Positions 9,945-19,139 of a stretch of 64,000 nucleotides of DNA are shown here, in pieces. The stretch is taken from the NCBI GenBank assembly GCA_947259295.1, contig CAMYMG010000058.1, positions 62,001 to 126,000 of the forward strand, read 5' to 3'. The stretch is from an uncultured Rhizobiaceae bacterium. GTDB lineage: Bacteria; Pseudomonadota; Alphaproteobacteria; Rhizobiales; Rhizobiaceae. The position numbers and the translations under genes are program-made. The notes beneath the pieces were generated by a model that ran no database searches, was not told where the DNA came from, and saw only the letters and a program-made list of their open reading frames with translations. The stretch's first letter is position 1. Each line of letters opens with the position of its first letter.

Positions 9945-11760
9945 ACGGTTTCTTCTTGAACATCGACACCAGATTGTCCCACAGCTCGATCTTGGCGCCC
10001 TGGCGCTTCATGATTACGCCCTGCTGGATGATCGACAGCGTGTTGTTCCAGGCCCAGTAGATCACCAGACCCGCCGGGAACGTTGCCAGCATGAAGGTGA
10101 AGATGACCGGCATCCAGGTGAAGATCATCTGCTGCGTCGGGTCCGGCGGCGTCGGGTTCATGCGCATCTGCAGGAACATCGTGATGCCCATGATGATCGG
10201 CCATACGCCGATCATCAGGAAGGCCGGGACGGCATAGGGCAACAAGCCGAACAGGTTGAAGACCGAGGTCGGATCGGGCGCGGCGAGATCCTGGATCCAG
10301 CCGAAGAACGGTGCATGGCGCATCTCGATGGTGACGTAGAGCACCTTGTAGAGCGCGAAGAAGACCGGAATCTGGATCAGCACCGGCCAGCAACCGGCCA
10401 GCGGATTGATCTTCTCGGTCTTATATAGCTCCATCATCGCCTGCTGCTGCTTCATCTTGTCGTCCGCGTATTTCTCGCGGATTTCCAGCATCTTGGGCTG
10501 CACCATCTTCATGTTCGCCATCGACTTGTACGACTTGTTGGCGAGCGGGAAGAAGATTGCCTTGACGACAACGGTGGTGGCGAGGATCGCCAGGCCGAAA
10601 TTGCCGAGGAATCGGTAGAGCGTGTCGATCAGCCAGAACATCGGCTTGGTGATAAAATAAAACCAGCCCCAGTCGATCAGAAGGTCGAACTGGCGGATCT
10701 TGTCTTCGGTCTCGTAGGCCTGGATCTTGCCGACTTCCTTGGCACCGGCAAAGACCAGTGTTTCTACCGTATCTGACTGGCCTGGCGCGATGGTGATCGC
10801 GTCGCTCAGAAAATCGGACTGGTAGCGCGGCCGGCCATCGTCGAAATAGGCATAGCGGGGCTGGAATGCCTGCTTCTCGGACGGCACGAGTGCGACAGCC
10901 CAGTACTTGTCCGTGATGCCCAGCCAGCCGTTGGTCGACTTGCCAGGCTTGACCTGCTTGTCTTCCTCGACGGTCGAGTACTTTATCTCCTCGAGGCCTT
11001 CTTCGCCGGTGACACCGATCAGGCCCTCATGCAGCACATAGATGCTGGCATGAGTAGGTTTGTCGAAGCGGGTGACGCGGCCGTAGTTGGACAGAGACAC
11101 CGGCGCGGTGCCACCGTTGCTGACCGTATCCGAGATCGAAAACATGTAGTTGGCGTCGACCGAGATGGTGCGCTTGAATGTCAGGCCCTTGTCGTTGGTG
11201 AAGGCCAGCGTGACCGGGGTCGAAGGCGTCAGAGTCTGGTTGCCCTCGACGGTCCATTGCGTGTCGGCGCTGGGAACCGCGCCGGTTTCGGCGTTGCCGA
11301 CATAGCCGATTTCGGCGAAATAGCCGTTGGGCAACCCGGCAGGGCTCAACAGCTCGATCGTCGGCGAGGAGTCGTCGACTGTGACATGATAGTTCTTCAG
11401 GCGGACATCATCGAGACGGGCGCCGGTCAGATTGATCGAGCCCGAAAGGCTCGGCGTGTCGATCCTGACCCGCTGGCTGGCAGCGATTGCGGCATCGCGC
11501 GTCTCCGCGCCGGGAACGCCCGGCATGCCTCCTGCTCCGCCGGGAACCGACCCCTGCGCGGTCGTGGCCGGCGCGTCGGCACCCGGCATGGCCGGGTTGG
11601 CTGGCTGCTGCGCCTGGCCCTGCTCGGCGGCGATCTCCTGCTTGATGCGCGCCGCCTCGCGCTCGCTCTCGATCTTGGGGTTCATGTAGAACACCTGCCA
11701 GACCGTCAGGATCAGCACCGAAAGCGCGATGGTGATGAAGAAATTGCGATTGTTTTCCAT
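9931..11760 (-). CDS. yidC: Membrane protein insertase YidC
   Basis: A 609-residue inner-membrane insertase that works alone or with Sec to insert and fold membrane proteins. The N-terminal anchor (NFFITIALSVLILTVWQVFYM, two residues from the start) is followed by a Pro/Gly/Ala-rich linker, a large periplasmic beta-domain (about residues 85-370) and the conserved C-terminal five-helix insertase core (LIDWGWFYFITKPMFWLID, then PLANKSYKSMANMK, QQAMMELYKTEKINPLAGC and the final WAWNNTLSIIQQ). Length agrees with alphaproteobacterial YidC. It is the last gene of the rpmH-rnpA-yidC operon, 15 bp after rnpA. The usual downstream neighbour engB is absent here and lies 41 kb away. Confidence 0.97.
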   Translation of the reverse strand: MENNRNFFITIALSVLILTVWQVFYMNPKIESEREAARIKQEIAAEQGQAQQPANPAMPGADAPATTAQGSVPGGAGGMPGVPGAETRDAAIAASQRVRIDTPSLSGSINLTGARLDDVRLKNYHVTVDDSSPTIELLSPAGLPNGYFAEIGYVGNAETGAVPSADTQWTVEGNQTLTPSTPVTLAFTNDKGLTFKRTISVDANYMFSISDTVSNGGTAPVSLSNYGRVTRFDKPTHASIYVLHEGLIGVTGEEGLEEIKYSTVEEDKQVKPGKSTNGWLGITDKYWAVALVPSEKQAFQPRYAYFDDGRPRYQSDFLSDAITIAPGQSDTVETLVFAGAKEVGKIQAYETEDKIRQFDLLIDWGWFYFITKPMFWLIDTLYRFLGNFGLAILATTVVVKAIFFPLANKSYKSMANMKMVQPKMLEIREKYADDKMKQQQAMMELYKTEKINPLAGCWPVLIQIPVFFALYKVLYVTIEMRHAPFFGWIQDLAAPDPTSVFNLFGLLPYAVPAFLMIGVWPIIMGITMFLQMRMNPTPPDPTQQMIFTWMPVIFTFMLATFPAGLVIYWAWNNTLSIIQQGVIMKRQGAKIELWDNLVSMFKKKPSPAE

Positions 11761-11775
11761 CGGGAACCCTTGGTC

Positions 11776-12129
11776 CTAACGCTTTGAGCGCAGTCTTCGC
11801 GACAATTCGGTCCCGATGTCGGCGAACGGGACGCTGAGAAGTTCCTCGCGACCGACGATCACATAGTCGGTGCCGCGCTGCATGTCACCTGCAGCAATAA
11901 CGCGCAGGGCTTCCTTCAGCCGCCTGCGAACGCGGTTGCGGACCACGGCATTGCCGACCTTCTTGGTGACCGTGAAGCCGACGCGCGCCGCGTCGCTATC
12001 GCCGCGATCGAGAACCTCAACGAGAAACAGCCGTCCACGGCGCTTTTCACCGCGCCGGACAGCCAGAAATTCTGCCCGCTTGCGAAGCCGCGCTGGCGCG
12101 GCCTGCCGGGGCTTGCCGGTTTCCGGCAA
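11776..12129 (-). CDS. rnpA: Ribonuclease P protein component
   Basis: A 117-residue basic protein that binds the catalytic RNase P RNA in tRNA 5' maturation. The signature RNR motif is present in [21 protein letters not shown] (residues about 55-75), together with [13 protein letters not shown] near the N-terminus. It starts at TTG 12129 with GAAGG about 9 bp upstream, 15 bp after the rpmH stop. The rpmH-rnpA-yidC order is conserved in most bacteria. Confidence 0.95.
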   Translation of the reverse strand: MPETGKPRQAAPARLRKRAEFLAVRRGEKRRGRLFLVEVLDRGDSDAARVGFTVTKKVGNAVVRNRVRRRLKEALRVIAAGDMQRGTDYVIVGREELLSVPFADIGTELSRRLRSKR

Positions 12130-12144
12130 TCGTATCGCCTTCGC

Positions 12145-12279
12145 TCAGGCGGACAGCCGCTTGCGACCGCGGTTGCGGCGGGCGGCAACGACTCCGCGAC
12201 CACCCTTGGTGGCCATGCGGGCACGGAAGCCATGCCGACGCTTGCGGACGAGTTTGGACGGTTGGTAGGTACGCTTCAT
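12145..12279 (-). CDS. rpmH: 50S ribosomal protein L34
   Basis: A complete 44-residue gene. The protein begins [19 protein letters not shown] and continues [16 protein letters not shown], ending in RGRKRLSA; this is the textbook L34 sequence, with many Arg/Lys residues for 23S rRNA contact. It is the first gene of the rpmH-rnpA-yidC operon and has its own promoter upstream at 12403-12431. Confidence 0.97.
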   Translation of the reverse strand: MKRTYQPSKLVRKRRHGFRARMATKGGRGVVAARRNRGRKRLSA

Positions 12280-12626
12280 TTGTTTTAATACCGCGGAGTG
12301 CGGCCCTTCTTCGTTCTGTCACTTTGGCAACAGGGAGCTGACCCGGTCCTTTCCAGCACGCAATACAAAGCGCGCCGGACTGGAGGCCCGAGCGTGTGCG
12401 GGCTTATAGAAAGAAGGGTTTTGGAAGTCAATCCGACCGCCGGCCTCCTTTGTCGGCCCCCCCGATCATTCACGAAGGGGTGACTGCGCTTGCGCGAACG
12501 AACAAATCAGGGTGACACTGGCAGAAATTGCCTTGTCCACCTCCAAAGTCATGAGCATGTCACGGGAGGGCGACAGATCGACACGCCCGGGCAAGGGCGG
12601 CGGCACAGGCCATCGAGGAAACCATC
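12280..12626. other. Intergenic region between rpmH and the TVP38 gene
   Basis: 347 bp separating two divergent units. It contains the rpmH promoter on the minus strand. Toward the TVP38 gene I see no convincing -35/-10 pair. Short frames here, such as one from 12512, merely run into the TVP38 gene out of frame. Confidence 0.6.
12403..12431 (-). promoter_or_regulatory. Sigma70-type promoter of the rpmH operon
   Basis: Reading the minus strand, TTGACT (12431-12426) is followed by exactly 17 bp and then TATAAG (12408-12403). This is close to the consensus and faces rpmH, leaving a leader of about 120 bases before the rpmH start. Confidence 0.75.
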
Positions 12627-13397
12627 ATGGCCAAAATTCCGGCCGCCAGCAGCAGCAAGGACGGCGACATCGGTTCCCGACACGGCAAGAAGCCCTGGCA
12701 TCTGGTCCCCCTCGCCGTCATCGTGGTCGGACTGGGGCTGGGTTATGCGCTGGGCTGGCACCGGTACCTGACGCTCGACTATCTCGGCCACAGCCGCGAA
12801 ATGCTGAACGGCTTCGTTTCGGCGCACCATGTTCTGGCGCCGCTCGGCTTCATGGTAATTTATGCCGCGGCGGTCGCCTTCGCGTTCCCGGCGGCCTCCA
12901 TACTGACGATCTTCGCGGGTTTTCTGTTCGGATGGCTGGTCGGCGGCCTGTGCACCGTCGTTGCCGCCACCGTCGGTGCAACGGCGCTATTCCTGGCCGC
13001 GCGCTCGGCGCTTGGGGGCTGTCTCAAGGAGCGTGCCGGTCCCGCCGTCGCCAAGCTTGCGGCCGGCTTCGAAAACAATGCCTTCAGCTATCTTCTCGTC
13101 CTGCGCATCGCACCCTTCTTCCCGTTCTTCGTCGTCAACATCGCGCCTGCCCTGTTCAACGTCCGCCTCAAGACCTTCGTGACGGCCACCTTGATCGGCA
13201 TCCTGCCCGGGACATTCGCCTATGCGTGGCTCGGCCAGGGCGTCGACAGCGTGCTCGTCGCTGCCGAGACTGCCGGGCGCGACGCGACCGTGTCGGACCT
13301 GGTGACGCCCGAGATCACCATCGCCTTCGTCGCGTTGGCGCTTGTCGCTGCACTCGCGACGATTGTAAGGAAGGTCTGGGCGCCGCGTGAAACCTGA
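12627..13397 (+). CDS. TVP38/TMEM64 family membrane protein
   Basis: A 256-residue polytopic membrane protein of the VTT (DedA-related) superfamily. A charged N-terminus of about 27 residues is followed by five to six helices. Family motifs are FAFPAASILTIFAGFLFGW (about residues 88-106), the conserved glycine-rich re-entrant region (ALFLAARSALGG), and LLVLRIAPFFPFFVVNIAPALF. Related proteins act as lipid scramblases or transporters, but the substrate of this one is unknown. The next gene starts 46 bp on and encodes a disulfide flavoprotein; this pairing, sometimes as a fusion, recurs in bacteria. Confidence 0.88.
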   Translation: MAKIPAASSSKDGDIGSRHGKKPWHLVPLAVIVVGLGLGYALGWHRYLTLDYLGHSREMLNGFVSAHHVLAPLGFMVIYAAAVAFAFPAASILTIFAGFLFGWLVGGLCTVVAATVGATALFLAARSALGGCLKERAGPAVAKLAAGFENNAFSYLLVLRIAPFFPFFVVNIAPALFNVRLKTFVTATLIGILPGTFAYAWLGQGVDSVLVAAETAGRDATVSDLVTPEITIAFVALALVAALATIVRKVWAPRET

Positions 13398-13442
13398 CCC
13401 TCTCAAAGGGTCGGACCCTGGTGGTCTGGGCAAGGGCATTTC

Positions 13443-14864
13443 ATGAAACTACTCACTCCCGACATCTGTGTCATCGGCGCCGGCTCAGGCGGACTTTCCG
13501 TTGCGGCTGCCGCAGCGGCATTCGGCGTCAAGGTGGTGCTGGTCGAAAAGGGCCGGATGGGCGGAGACTGCCTCAACTATGGCTGCGTGCCGTCGAAGGC
13601 GCTGATCGCGGCCGCGAGGCAGGCCAAGACGATGCGCTCGGCCGAGCAGTTCGGCATAGCCAATGTCGAGCCAGAGATCGACTTCAAGGCCGTCATGCAG
13701 CATGTGCGCTCGGTCATCGCCACGATTGCCCCGATCGATTCGGTCGAGCGCTTCACGGCTCTCGGCGTGACCGTGATCAAGGCCGAGGCGCGCTTCGTCA
13801 ACAGGCGCCGACTGGTCGCTGGCGACACCGAGATCCGGGCACGCCGCTACGTGCTGGCAACGGGATCGTCTCCCTTCGTTCCTCCGATCCCCGGACTCGA
13901 CACCGTCGGCTACATGACCAACGAGACGGTTTTCGACCTGAACCGCCGGCCGGGAAATCTGATCATCATCGGCGGCGGCCCAATCGGCGTCGAACTCGGC
14001 CAGGCCTTCCGCCGGCTGGGATCACAGGTGACGATCGTCGATAGCGGCACGGTGTTGTCGAAGGACGACCCGGAGATGGTCGACGTGGTGCGAACAAGCC
14101 TGCGCGCCGACGGCGTCGCGATCCGAGAGCACACAAGGGTGACCAACGTCGAGCAACGCGGCAAGGCCGGCGTCAAGGTGTTCATCGACGGTCCTGCAGG
14201 ACCCGAGGAGATCGACGGCAGCCACATACTGGTGGCCACGGGCCGGACTGCCAATACGCAGGGGCTGGACCTGCAGAAGGCCGGCGTGAAAACTGTCAAG
14301 GGATCGATCGATGCCAGCGCCATGCTGCGCACCACCAACCGACGCATCTATGCGATCGGCGACGTGATCGGACGCGAGCAGTTCACCCATGCCGCCAACT
14401 ACCACGCGGGCCTCGTGATCCGGGCGCTGCTGTTCCGGCTGCCGGCCAAGGACCGCGCTGTCATTCCCTGGGTGACGTACACGGATCCGGAACTGGCGCA
14501 TGTCGGCCTGACCGAGGCGGCGGCGGTAAAGCGCTACCGGGGCGTGAACATACTTCGATGGCCCTATGCCGAGAACGATCGCGCACAGACGGAGCGGAAG
14601 ACGGGCGGCCACATCAAGCTTGTCACCAGCCGGAAGGGCGAGATCCTAGGCGTCAGCATTGCCGGCGCGGGCGCCTCCGAGATGATCGGCATGTGGACCC
14701 TGGCGCTGGCGCAAAAGCTCAGCCTGAAAGACATGGCCTCGACCATGGCCCCCTACCCGACGCTCGGCGAAATTGGCAAACGCGCCGCGATCACCTATTT
14801 TAGCCCACAGACCCGCAAGCCGCTGGTGCGCGCCCTCGTCCGGTTCCTGCGGCTGTTCGGCTGA
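13443..14864 (+). CDS. FAD-dependent pyridine nucleotide-disulfide oxidoreductase (MerA/Lpd-like)
   Basis: A 473-residue flavoprotein of the class I disulfide reductase family. It has the N-terminal FAD fold (IGAGSGGLSVAAAA), the redox-active disulfide GGDCLNYGCVPSK (cysteines about 41 and 46), the NAD(P) fold (IIIGGGPIGVELGQAF) and the FAD ribityl site (YAIGDV). The C-terminal dimerisation domain ends APYPTLGEI; the His-x4-Glu pair that acts as base in lipoamide and glutathione reductases is not seen (PYPTLGE instead), as in mercuric-reductase-like members. There is no vicinal cysteine pair at the C-terminus, so mercuric reductase activity is unlikely. The physiological acceptor is unknown. 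Probably cotranscribed with the TVP38 gene. Confidence 0.88.
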   Translation: MKLLTPDICVIGAGSGGLSVAAAAAAFGVKVVLVEKGRMGGDCLNYGCVPSKALIAAARQAKTMRSAEQFGIANVEPEIDFKAVMQHVRSVIATIAPIDSVERFTALGVTVIKAEARFVNRRRLVAGDTEIRARRYVLATGSSPFVPPIPGLDTVGYMTNETVFDLNRRPGNLIIIGGGPIGVELGQAFRRLGSQVTIVDSGTVLSKDDPEMVDVVRTSLRADGVAIREHTRVTNVEQRGKAGVKVFIDGPAGPEEIDGSHILVATGRTANTQGLDLQKAGVKTVKGSIDASAMLRTTNRRIYAIGDVIGREQFTHAANYHAGLVIRALLFRLPAKDRAVIPWVTYTDPELAHVGLTEAAAVKRYRGVNILRWPYAENDRAQTERKTGGHIKLVTSRKGEILGVSIAGAGASEMIGMWTLALAQKLSLKDMASTMAPYPTLGEIGKRAAITYFSPQTRKPLVRALVRFLRLFG

Positions 14865-14900
14865 GCCGCAACCGTCCAGATAGAGCGACGTTATTCAGGC

Positions 14901-16391
14901 ATGAACGACCCCGAAACAGTTGCTCCAGAGCCGCCTGCGCGGCCAGCCACGGTGCGCGATGTGCCGCTGGCGCGGGGGCTGTCGACGAAGCTCCTGCTCC
15001 TGACCATCCTGTTCGTCATGGTCGCCGAAGTTCTGATCTTCCTGCCGTCGATAGCCAATTTCCGGCTGCGCTGGCTGGAGGAGAGGCTGGGCGCGGCCGC
15101 GGCCGTCTCGGTCGTCCTTCTCCAGAGCGATCCGGAGAGCCTGCCCAGGGCAGTCCAGAATGATCTGCTGATGGCGATCGGCGCCAAGGCTGTTGCGGTG
15201 CGCGACGGCGGCGTCTCGCGCCTTCTCGTCATCGCCGAGATGCCACCCGAAGTCGACGAACATATCGACCTCGCCAGGACCGGCCCTGTGGCCGCGATGA
15301 CCGGGGCGCTGGAGACGCTTTTTTTCGGCGGCAACCGAATGCTGCGCGTCTTTGGCCGGGTTGGCGACAGCCGCAACGAATTCGAACTCATCGTTCCCGA
15401 TTTCCGGCTGCGCGAGGCGATGCTGGTCTATTCGAGGAATGTCGCGCTGCTGTCGCTTCTCATCTCGCTGTTTACCGCCACGCTCGTCTACACGGCGATC
15501 GACCGCATCATGATCCGCCCGATCCGTGCCATGACCAGTTCGATGCTGGCCTTCGCGCAGGCGCCGGACGACCCCGCCCGCATCATTGCCCATGACGATC
15601 GCTCCGACGAAATCGGCGTTGCCGAGCGCGAGCTTGCCGGCATGCAGCAACAGCTGCAGACCACGCTCGGCGAACAGAAGCACCTCGCCGACCTCGGCCT
15701 TGCCGTGTCGAAGATCAACCACGACATGCGCAACATCCTGGCCTCGGCGCAGCTGCTGAGCGACCGTCTGCGGGGCGTGCGCGACCCGACCGTGCAGGCC
15801 TTCGCGCCGAAATTGTTGCGCGCTCTCGACCGGGCCGTCTCCTATTCGGAGGGTGTGCTGGCCTATGGCCGCACGCAGGAGGCGCCACCGTCGCGGCGGC
15901 GCCTGAGGCTGCGTCAACTGGTGGACGAAGTGGAGGAGCTGCTGGGCATCGAGGGGAGCGGCATCGAGTTCGTCAACGCGGTCGCGGCGGATTTCGAGGT
16001 CGACGCCGATTCCGAGCAATTGTACCGCGTGCTGACCAATCTGGCGCGCAATGCCGTGCAGGCGATGACCGCCGACAGTGCTGCAAGCGTGGTACGCCGC
16101 CTGACGATCGATGCCGAGCGCCAGGGCAGCGTCAGCCGCATCCTCGTCAGCGATACGGGGCCGGGCCTGCCCAGGAAGGCGCGCGAGAACCTCTTTGCGG
16201 CGTTTCGCGGCTCGGCGCGCAGCGGCGGCACGGGACTTGGCCTGGCCATCGCGTACGAACTGGTGCGGGCGCATGGCGGGTCGCTTGACCTGGTCGAGAG
16301 CATCGGCGGGCGCACCGTCTTCGCCGTGACCATCCCGGACCAGCCTGTCCGCCTCGACGAGGCGCGCAGCGGCCTGCGACGCCCAGCGTGA
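14901..16391 (+). CDS. Sensor histidine kinase with HAMP domain
   Basis: A 496-residue membrane kinase. One helix at about 29-50 and another at about 178-198 bracket a 125-residue periplasmic sensor region. A HAMP segment follows (MIRPIRAMTSSMLAFAQ), then a short coiled coil with the H box KINHDMRN (phospho-acceptor about His273), the N box VLTNLARNAVQAM, G1 SDTGPGLP, and G2 GTGLGLAIAYELV. No response regulator gene is adjacent, so it is an orphan kinase here. It begins 36 bp after the flavoprotein gene and may belong to the same unit. The signal it senses cannot be read from the sequence. Confidence 0.9.
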   Translation: MNDPETVAPEPPARPATVRDVPLARGLSTKLLLLTILFVMVAEVLIFLPSIANFRLRWLEERLGAAAAVSVVLLQSDPESLPRAVQNDLLMAIGAKAVAVRDGGVSRLLVIAEMPPEVDEHIDLARTGPVAAMTGALETLFFGGNRMLRVFGRVGDSRNEFELIVPDFRLREAMLVYSRNVALLSLLISLFTATLVYTAIDRIMIRPIRAMTSSMLAFAQAPDDPARIIAHDDRSDEIGVAERELAGMQQQLQTTLGEQKHLADLGLAVSKINHDMRNILASAQLLSDRLRGVRDPTVQAFAPKLLRALDRAVSYSEGVLAYGRTQEAPPSRRRLRLRQLVDEVEELLGIEGSGIEFVNAVAADFEVDADSEQLYRVLTNLARNAVQAMTADSAASVVRRLTIDAERQGSVSRILVSDTGPGLPRKARENLFAAFRGSARSGGTGLGLAIAYELVRAHGGSLDLVESIGGRTVFAVTIPDQPVRLDEARSGLRRPA

Positions 16392-16588
16392 GGATCGCGG
16401 CGCCGTGAAATGACAACCGGCACCCAGTGCGGCCCATATCAAGCAGGTCCCTGAGGCCGGGCTTTTCATGCGGCAAAAGAATTCGCTCTTTGCCGCTTGC
16501 TTTTCCCAGTTGCCGTCGCTAGTTAGCACCTCACGATTGCGGCCGGCCAAACTCCGGTCCGTGCGGCCGTTCCGTTTCGGCCCACTGC

Positions 16589-16665
16589 GCGCCCGTAGCT
16601 CAGCTGGATAGAGCACCAGACTACGAATCTGGGGGTCAGAGGTTCGAATCCTTTCGGGCGCGCCA
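16589..16665 (+). tRNA. tRNA-Arg (anticodon ACG)
   Basis: A 77-nt cloverleaf. The acceptor arms GCGCCCG (16589-16595) and CGGGCGC (16655-16661) pair fully; the D arm contains AGCTCAGCTGGATAGAGC; the anticodon stem CCAGA/TCTGG encloses ACG at 16623-16625; the T arm contains GGTTCGAATCC; discriminator G and encoded CCA end at 16665. ACG would be edited to ICG and read CGU, CGC and CGA. No integrase or duplicated 3' end was seen nearby. Confidence 0.97.
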
Positions 16666-16836
16666 TTTAACCTCTTGGAAACGAAAGACTACGGCTTCTT
16701 GCCGGCTAGCTCGTGGCGCGGCGGACACAAGCTTTGCTCGAAATGAGGCGGGATCTACCCGGCCAACGGGGCCCACTGAGATGCACGCCTGAACCTTTTG
16801 CCCGCTCTGAAGTTGTCTGCGCTCGGGAGCGCAGCC

Positions 16837-17028
16837 ATGCATCAGCGGTTCGAAGTCGTCAAAGAGCCCACCGACACCTGGGCGGTGTTCGATACAGTTC
16901 TCGATGTGCCCGCGGAGCTGAACGGGAGGACGTTGATCGGGCTTTCGCAAGACGAGGCAAATCGGTCTCTCGTCCGCCTGAATTTTGAGATGTTGCGCCT
17001 GCCTCGGGCTCACGAAGAGCTAGGTTAG
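16837..17028 (+). CDS. Small hypothetical protein
   Basis: A 63-residue protein beginning MHQRFEVVKEPTDTWAVFDT and continuing VLDVPAELNGRTLIGLSQDEANRSLVRLNFE. The pattern of alternating hydrophobic strand followed by an acidic helix looks like a folded domain, and the GGGAGC upstream of ATG 16837 is a fair ribosome site. An in-frame start at 16798 has no good site. It sits between tRNA-Arg and a TRAP transporter on the opposite strand. I recognise similar short rhizobial proteins but no known function. Confidence 0.55.
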   Translation: MHQRFEVVKEPTDTWAVFDTVLDVPAELNGRTLIGLSQDEANRSLVRLNFEMLRLPRAHEELG

Positions 17029-17089
17029 ATCGCCCAGCCTTGCAAGGAAAACAGCCACGCCTTTCCAGCTTGAGGTTTTCCCAACCAGC

Positions 17090-19117
17090 TCACTTCGAGT
17101 GCACCCGCAAGCTGACGGCCTGCAAGATGATTATCATTGCGAAGAGCGTCACGCCGATTGCCGTCGTATAGAATTCTGGCGCGACCAGCAGCAGGGCGGA
17201 TATGACCAGTCCTGCGCGCGCAGGCAGCCCGAGGGGTTTGAGCAGGTAGGCCGAGAAAGCCGCCGACAGCGCGGCGATGCCAAGTATCGCGCCGCTGGTC
17301 GCCAGGACAAAGCTTTGCCATGAAAAATCCTTCACGACGATCAGCATCGAGGGTGAGAAAACGAAGACGAAGGGCACCAGGATCTTGCCGATGCCGAGCC
17401 GGAACGCGGTGTTGCCGGCCTTGAAGGGATTGGCGTTGGCAATGCCCGCCGCCGCATAGGCGGCGAGCGCTACCGGCGGCGTGATGTCGGCCAGCACGCC
17501 GTAGTAGAAGACGAAGAAATGCGCCACCAGCGGCTCGACGCCAAGCAGGACAAGGATCGGTGCGGCGACGGTGACCATGATCAGGTAATTGGCTGTCGTC
17601 GGGATGCCGCAGCCCATCAGGATGCAGACGATACCGGTCAGGATCAGCGTGAACAGCAGCGTCAGCGTCGGCATCGACATCAGGTCGAAGGGGATCAGCG
17701 GCTGGATGGCCGATGCCCAGGCTGCAGCGTTCGACGTGACGATATAAGAAACCTTGAAGCTGACGCCGGTGAGCGTCACCACCCCGATGACGATGCCGAC
17801 CGTGGCCGCCGCAGCACCCACAGCCAGCGCGTATTTTGCGCCGATGACGAAGGCCTCGAAGACGTCGCGCGGCGTCAGCCGCTGGCGGGGATTGAGGAAG
17901 CCGATGACGACGCATGCGGTGATGCCCCAGAACGCTGCCAGGTAGGGCGTGTTGCCGTTCAGCAATACGGCAACGAGGATGAAAAGGGGCATGACCGTCG
18001 GCCAGTCGTGCTTCAGCACCTGCCAGACTTTCGGCAGCTCTTCGGGGCTGAGGCCGCGCAGTCCCTGGCGCTTGGCCTCGAAATGCACCTGCAGCAAAAC
18101 GCCGAGGAAATGCATGGATGCCGGCACCAGCGCGGCGATGAGAATGTCGGTGTAGGGAATGCCGAGGAACTCGACCATCAGGAAGGCGGCAGCCCCCATG
18201 ACCGGCGGGGTGATCTGGCCGCCGGTGCTGGACGCCGCCTCGACGGCAGCGGCGAAGTGGCGAGGATAGCCGATGCGGACCATCGCCGGGATCGTCAGCG
18301 AACCAGTCGTCACCGTATTGGCGATGGAAGAGCCGGAGATGGAGCCGAGCAAGGCCGAAGAAAGCACCGAAACCTTGGCCGGACCGCCGGAGAAACGGCC
18401 GGCAAGCGCGGAGGCCAGGTCGATGAACAGCTTGCCCAGCCCCATGCGGGTCGCCAGCACGCCGAACAGCACGAAGTGGAAGACGTAGGTCGCCACGACG
18501 CCGACCGGCAGGCCGTAGATGCCCTGACTTGTCAGGTAGAGATGATTGACGACGGTCGACCAGTCGGCGCCAGGATGGACGAGCAGGCCCGGCGCCGAGC
18601 GGCCGAAGACGGCATAGAGCATGAAGATGACGGCGATGACCGGCAGCGGCCAGCCCATGGCGCGCCGGGTCGCCTCGAGCAGCACGACGATCAGCGTGGT
18701 GCCCATGACAACGTCGATGGTCAGCGGATTGCCGATGCGGAAGGCGAGGTCCTGGAAAACGAAAGGCACGTAGAGTGTGGAGACGACCGCTGCCGCGGCC
18801 AGCAGCCAATCGGTCAGCGGCAGCCCAGCCGGGCGCAGCAATGACGACGGGTAGAGGGTCTTCTGGCCCTTGGGCGTCGCGGCGAAGACCAGGAAGATCA
18901 GCGCCAGCACGAAGGCCATGTGCACGCCGCGATGCGTGACCTCGCGCAGCAGGCCGAAGCCGGCAGTGTAGTAGTGGAACATCGACAGCGAAAACAGCAG
19001 CAACGCGGTCAGCCACGAGGCTACCGGACCGAGCGGCCGAAAGCGTACCTCCGGGTCGAATTTTTCCTCGAGCTGGCGTGCGGCAGCTTCGTCGAACTCG
19101 ACCTGTTCGCTCGTCAT
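17090..19117 (-). CDS. TRAP transporter fused permease (TAXI type, 4TM/12TM)
   Basis: A 675-residue permease in which the small DctQ-like and large DctM-like subunits are fused. About 16-18 hydrophobic segments are visible. DctM signatures include GGPAKVSVLSSALLGSISGSSIANT (in two parts, about residues 230-255), FSGGPAKV and ASSTGGQITPPVMGAAAF, plus GCGIPTTANYLIMVT and YYGVLADITPPVALAAYA. TAXI-type TRAP systems import organic acids or amino acids with a sodium gradient. The gene is downstream of the TAXI receptor gene, with a hairpin between them. ATG 19117 is followed by an acidic cytoplasmic N-terminus of about 30 residues. Confidence 0.93.
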   Translation of the reverse strand: MTSEQVEFDEAAARQLEEKFDPEVRFRPLGPVASWLTALLLFSLSMFHYYTAGFGLLREVTHRGVHMAFVLALIFLVFAATPKGQKTLYPSSLLRPAGLPLTDWLLAAAAVVSTLYVPFVFQDLAFRIGNPLTIDVVMGTTLIVVLLEATRRAMGWPLPVIAVIFMLYAVFGRSAPGLLVHPGADWSTVVNHLYLTSQGIYGLPVGVVATYVFHFVLFGVLATRMGLGKLFIDLASALAGRFSGGPAKVSVLSSALLGSISGSSIANTVTTGSLTIPAMVRIGYPRHFAAAVEAASSTGGQITPPVMGAAAFLMVEFLGIPYTDILIAALVPASMHFLGVLLQVHFEAKRQGLRGLSPEELPKVWQVLKHDWPTVMPLFILVAVLLNGNTPYLAAFWGITACVVIGFLNPRQRLTPRDVFEAFVIGAKYALAVGAAAATVGIVIGVVTLTGVSFKVSYIVTSNAAAWASAIQPLIPFDLMSMPTLTLLFTLILTGIVCILMGCGIPTTANYLIMVTVAAPILVLLGVEPLVAHFFVFYYGVLADITPPVALAAYAAAGIANANPFKAGNTAFRLGIGKILVPFVFVFSPSMLIVVKDFSWQSFVLATSGAILGIAALSAAFSAYLLKPLGLPARAGLVISALLLVAPEFYTTAIGVTLFAMIIILQAVSLRVHSK

Positions 19118-19139
19118 CGGACCAGTTTCCCCTTAATGA

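Noticed and set aside
13443-14864. Mercuric reductase
   Set aside because: The active-site disulfide is present, but the C-terminal vicinal cysteine pair and any mer genes are missing.
14895-16616. Long minus-strand frame of 573 codons opposite the histidine kinase
   Set aside because: It lies antisense to a gene with complete kinase motifs, has Arg/His/Asp-rich composition typical of GC-rich shadow frames, and runs through the tRNA.
16589-16665. tRNA-Arg as an attachment site for an integrated element
   Set aside because: No integrase gene and no repeated tRNA 3' end were noticed on either side.
16636-17013. Minus-strand frame ending in ARKDSNL
   Set aside because: This N-/C-terminal pattern is the known artefact of translating the complement of a tRNA 3' half; the frame begins in random sequence and enters the tRNA gene.
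17519-18844. Plus-strand frame of 441 codons opposite the TRAP permease
   Set aside because: Highly charged (His, Asp, Arg, Gln) composition with no domain; the minus strand encodes an intact fused permease.
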